Positions 61,001 to 64,000 of a stretch of DNA of 64,000 nt are shown here, piece by piece. Made by a program: the position numbers and the translations under genes. The notes beneath the pieces are model-generated. The model did no database searches. It worked only from the letters and a program-made list of their open reading frames with translations, and had not been told where the DNA came from. The stretch comes from Ciona intestinalis (lineage: Eukaryota; Chordata; Ascidiacea; Phlebobranchia; Cionidae): positions 4,747,480 to 4,811,479 of the forward strand of contig NC_020168.2 in NCBI RefSeq assembly GCF_000224145.3. Direction: 5' to 3'. How positions within the stretch are numbered: position 1 is the stretch's first letter; the number at the start of each line of letters is the position of its first letter.

Positions 61001-63256
61001 TAAAAGTGCTGACGTTTATAAAATGTTTAGTGCAACAACAAGCATGTGCCGTTTTTATCGTTTTGTGTTACATTATAATGTAGATTTTAAAATAATCGAT
61101 ATTTAGATTATTATGTTAATTATTTTGAAAGTACAAATTTTAAATTTTGAATATTACTTGAAACTTTTCATCGGTTAAGACAATGTATTTCAAAATTTTT
61201 TATGTTTTGATGTTTTTAAATTTTACACAATACATGACATTTTTTTCATATTTAATTTGTCCATATCATATGCTTTTTTTCCATATGACATTTTTTTTAT
61301 ACATTATTGCTAAGGTTTTGTAAATTATTGTTGAAAAGCCTGTCTCTCAAAGTTTTTAAAACTCTGGTATAAGCTTTTATAGCATATTATAGACTATATT
61401 TTTCGCATAATATAAAGTTTCATAACATAGATTATATTTTAGAACAATATATAGAATACTTCTATATTTGCATTGTAGCATAACATGGGCCCTTCATTAC
61501 AGACTGCAGAAGTTCAACACAGAGTATTTAATGCGATGGTTCGTCCGAGATCCCTACCTAAGTCGTGACCATGAGCTGTTGGATACATTCCATAGGATTA
61601 ACAAGCGTGACGCTGAAGATTTGGTTGAGGAATTTGAAAGGGGTGAGTCTGCAAAATTGGCATTTATATAAACTGCCCTTAATTATAGTATTATTATGTT
61701 CTTGGCCTGAAAATGACAATATGGCCGAAACACTGAAAATATAAGAAAGTTGTTCTGTAATAGTTATCTTCATGCAATTATATAAGGAACTGTTATTATA
61801 GGCTATATATATTGTCAACAATAGGCATATTTTGAGGATAAATATATCCCAAAGTTGAGCGAACATGCATTAGCATTGCACTGTGTAATGTTATGGGGAA
61901 TTGTTCTAAATTATAGATCATGGTATATGTTTTTGACAGTAAGGCACCCGTTAAGGATAATTATATCGGCTTACCAAAGCCACATTAAAAAATCAAACCT
62001 AATTTAACCCAGATTTGGTTCATTGTTCAACTGATTGGTGTGCGTGCGACAAATTATGGCATGCATATTCAAAGGTTTCTAAACAGAATCGTGTGTGTAC
62101 CTTTTATACTATGCAGACTGGCCGCACCGTTNNNNNNNNNNNNNNNNNNNNNNNNNNNNNNNNNNNNNNNNNNNNNNNNNNGTAACAACAACACGCCATG
62201 AAATGTGTTTTAGGTAATAGCAGCAATGAAATTGCGTCGGGTACTTTTGCTAACCTCCTCCTACCTTATGAGATGAGGAGATCTCATTCACATGCTTCGT
62301 TTAACCACCTTGTGTAAGTATGCTGATATATTATGGGAATATCTTACTGTTGTGAGTGTAATATAGTCTGTTTTCTTTCTCTTTTAACGTCCTATTTGGC
62401 ACTAAACAAAGATTTACAAAGTTATATAACTATCCTCACGACTTTAAAAAAGCTGTTAATTGATAAAAAAATACAAATTGAAATATGGGATATTATGTGC
62501 TAAAGGTATCCATCTTATGCCAAAGTACTTTATACATATCTTTCGGTTGTCATTTTAAACTGTTTTTTTTTAATACTGACTATTCTTATGACTGTAAAAG
62601 AGCGTCGTTAATTGTTAAAAACCTGATTGAATATTATTGGATGTTATGTGCTAATGGTATCCATATTACCCCACAGTACTACTATGTAAATCTATTTATT
62701 GCGGTTTTCATTTGGAACTGTTGTTTACAGGAGACAGCAAGGTCTAACAAACACATGCATCGACATGCATGCATTGGAAGCACAAGGTAGAGCTAACGGT
62801 GCAGGTCGTACATTGGAAGATGCCGATGTCCATCATCTACTGCAGCAAAACCTTTACAAACCAAGAGCAAGGGTAAAGATTTGACCTATTTGTTTCGTTG
62901 TTTAAAGTTGCATAATACAGGTTTACAGGAGTTTAGTGAGATTTTTTTGCTTTTTTTCGTAAACCTACATAAGTTATTAACTTAATATACAAATTATGTA
63001 ACATAACTTTAAAGTTATATTTTTTACTTTTTTTTGTTTTTTTATGATATTATTTACTTTTTTGTTTTTTAAGTCACATTTTTTATTTTTCAAAAAACAT
63101 TTTATATTTTTGCAGGAAGTGACACGTTATCGCCGTGGAAACTTAGAAGATGACGGGACGAGGAAGAGGCAAGAGGAGGAGATTTTAATTCGACGGAAAA
63201 TCAATGTTCGACACAGAAGACACCATAAGCACAAACATAATAGACACAAGGTATAG
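55532..63256 (+). CDS. Sodium/hydrogen exchanger, plasma-membrane type (SLC9A1-5 group)
   Basis: Exchanges Na+ for H+ to control cell pH and volume. Fifteen exons, 723 aa: 55532-55607, 55698-55757, 56525-56614, 56730-56825, 57065-57379, 57552-57721, 58230-58486, 58725-58945, 59162-59364, 59880-59969, 60258-60328, 61503-61642, 62214-62313, 62731-62872, 63116-63256; 2172 nt in frame. A signal-peptide-like start ([18 protein letters not shown]) precedes a Ser/Asn/His-rich extracellular part, then about 12 membrane segments. Motifs: FFLFILPPI (about 155-163, amiloride region), [13 protein letters not shown] and [12 protein letters not shown] (ion-site Asp), [10 protein letters not shown] and [10 protein letters not shown]. 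The cytosolic tail begins [10 protein letters not shown] and includes [14 protein letters not shown], typical of NHE1-5. The tail ends in a His/Arg/Lys-rich cluster before TAG. AAG/GTATAG there could also be a donor, so a longer isoform is possible. The nearest vertebrate paralogue is not clear. Confidence 0.93.
57995..58075. repeat. (TA)n microsatellite
   Basis: A long alternating TA run, interrupted once, in intron 6 of the exchanger gene. Confidence 0.9.
60484..60689. mobile_element. TIR MITE
   Basis: The left end is 'gtagtagggtgggggagaatg' in part, the right end 'cttcccccatcctactata'. About 205 bp, in an exchanger intron. Confidence 0.8.
62132..62181. other. Assembly gap (50 N)
   Basis: Fifty undetermined bases in the intron just before exchanger exon 13 (62214). 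The real gap size is unknown. All exons around it join in phase, so no coding exon need be missing. Confidence 1.
62360..62690. mobile_element. Two degraded TIR MITE copies in tandem
   Basis: The first (about 62360-62535) keeps 'ttggcactaaacaaagattt' and 'gtgctaaaggtatccatctt'. The second (about 62568-62690) keeps 'gtgctaatggtatccatatt' followed by 'accccacagtact'. Both left ends are lost. In the intron before exchanger exon 14. Confidence 0.65.
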
Positions 63257-64000
63257 TGGATGTAGTTTATTCAACTTCTGGTTATATAGGGGGGTGATTG
63301 GGAGAATGTGTTAAGATAAGATAAAATAAATAAGGACTTTAGACTTCTTGTGGATTGTTTGGATTACTCATATTATGTCTGGCTTGAGAGTTAGATAAAT
63401 ATTTATTTCACTGTTTTAGGTATAACACCTTAAATTAATCTATAAAAAATAGATTACTGGAAAATTCCTTATTTTTTCTGATTAGTTTGTTTAATAGTAG
63501 TAACAACAAAATATATTTTTATAAAATCGATATCATTACTTTTTGTATAGAAGACATTCATATAAATTCCTGTGGAAACAATGCATTTTGGTTGTTCACC
63601 GCATTTTTAATAAAAACCTACTTCATATTTCAACATCCAACTTAATAAATATGAACCCTTTCACTCACATCAATATAAATACTTCATTATACTTTTATCC
63701 CATCATGAAATACACAGTTTATTCATACAACTAATATTGTGTGTACATTGCTGCATTTAATCACTGAAGCCATTAACCATGCTATAGTATGACGTGGTTA
63801 ATTAAGGAGATTGAAAACTTGTTTGTATTTTCTTGTTATTTCACTTTACTGAGCTTATTTACTTTCATGCTATTCCTTGTCCAAATATTGAATGAAATAA
63901 CATGCCATGTGTGTTTGTGTGTTTGTGTGTAGAAAGTTAAATTAATATATTTCTCATACATTTTTAAATTAAATCAGCAAGTGAAAATTTTATAAGAATG
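63257..64000 (+). other. 3' flank of the Na+/H+ exchanger gene
   Basis: AT-rich, without a convincing reading frame. AATAAA words near 63328 and 63642 could end the transcript. A short GT-rich run lies near 63905-63935. Confidence 0.5.

Overview
This window is animal nuclear DNA: AT-rich, with 11 spliced or single-exon protein genes on both strands, GT-AG introns and no bacterial-style operons. Gene content (a chordate-type vesicular glutamate transporter, a MOSMO homologue, a KIF28-type kinesin), compact genes, and many short MITE and SINE copies point to an ascidian tunicate, most likely Ciona (C. intestinalis/robusta complex). The species call is inference; no search was run. All gene models were built by eye from splice sites. 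Each spliced model closes in frame, with the summed exon length divisible by three, which is the main check available here.

Layout, left to right. (1) 505-14588 +: a 26-exon kinesin-3 of the KIF28/KLP-6 type (motor, FHA, KIF1B-like region, no PH domain), ending in a CaaX-like tetrapeptide. (2) 14589-20538: long non-coding stretch with several MITEs and a diverged tandem duplication. (3) 20539-23055 +: a PP1 glycogen-targeting subunit (PPP1R3 family) in 5 exons, with a run of CRE palindromes at its 3' end. (4) 25570-33476 -: vesicular glutamate transporter (VGLUT/SLC17A6-8), 13 exons. (5) 35117-37504 +: an unusual membrane-anchored acidic protein with a C-terminal FKBP domain, head to head with VGLUT. 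(6) 38937-40625 -: MOSMO, with two alternative last exons. (7) 40920-42134 -: SUGCT-type CoA-transferase, intronless. (8) 42457-43530 -: PEX3, intronless. (9) 43983-47920 +: CCDC102A-like coiled-coil protein, 11 exons. (10) 48311-50251 -: alpha-L-iduronidase, intronless. (11) 51514-53600 +: TFCP2/LSF-type transcription factor, 2 exons. (12) 55532-63256 +: plasma-membrane type Na+/H+ exchanger (SLC9A), 15 exons, interrupted by a 50-N gap in an intron.

The genes do not form one pathway. PEX3, SUGCT and MOSMO lie on the same strand about 300 bp apart, which suggests a polycistronic or promoter-sharing cluster of the kind known in Ciona. Two repeat families dominate the introns and spacers. One is a roughly 160-200 bp terminal-inverted-repeat MITE with TA-rich ends (at least 16 recognisable copies, two subtypes). 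The other is a SINE-like composite repeat (about 10 full or partial copies). One MITE copy appears to supply a splice acceptor to the FKBP gene. No retrovirus-like or capsid-bearing element was recognised.
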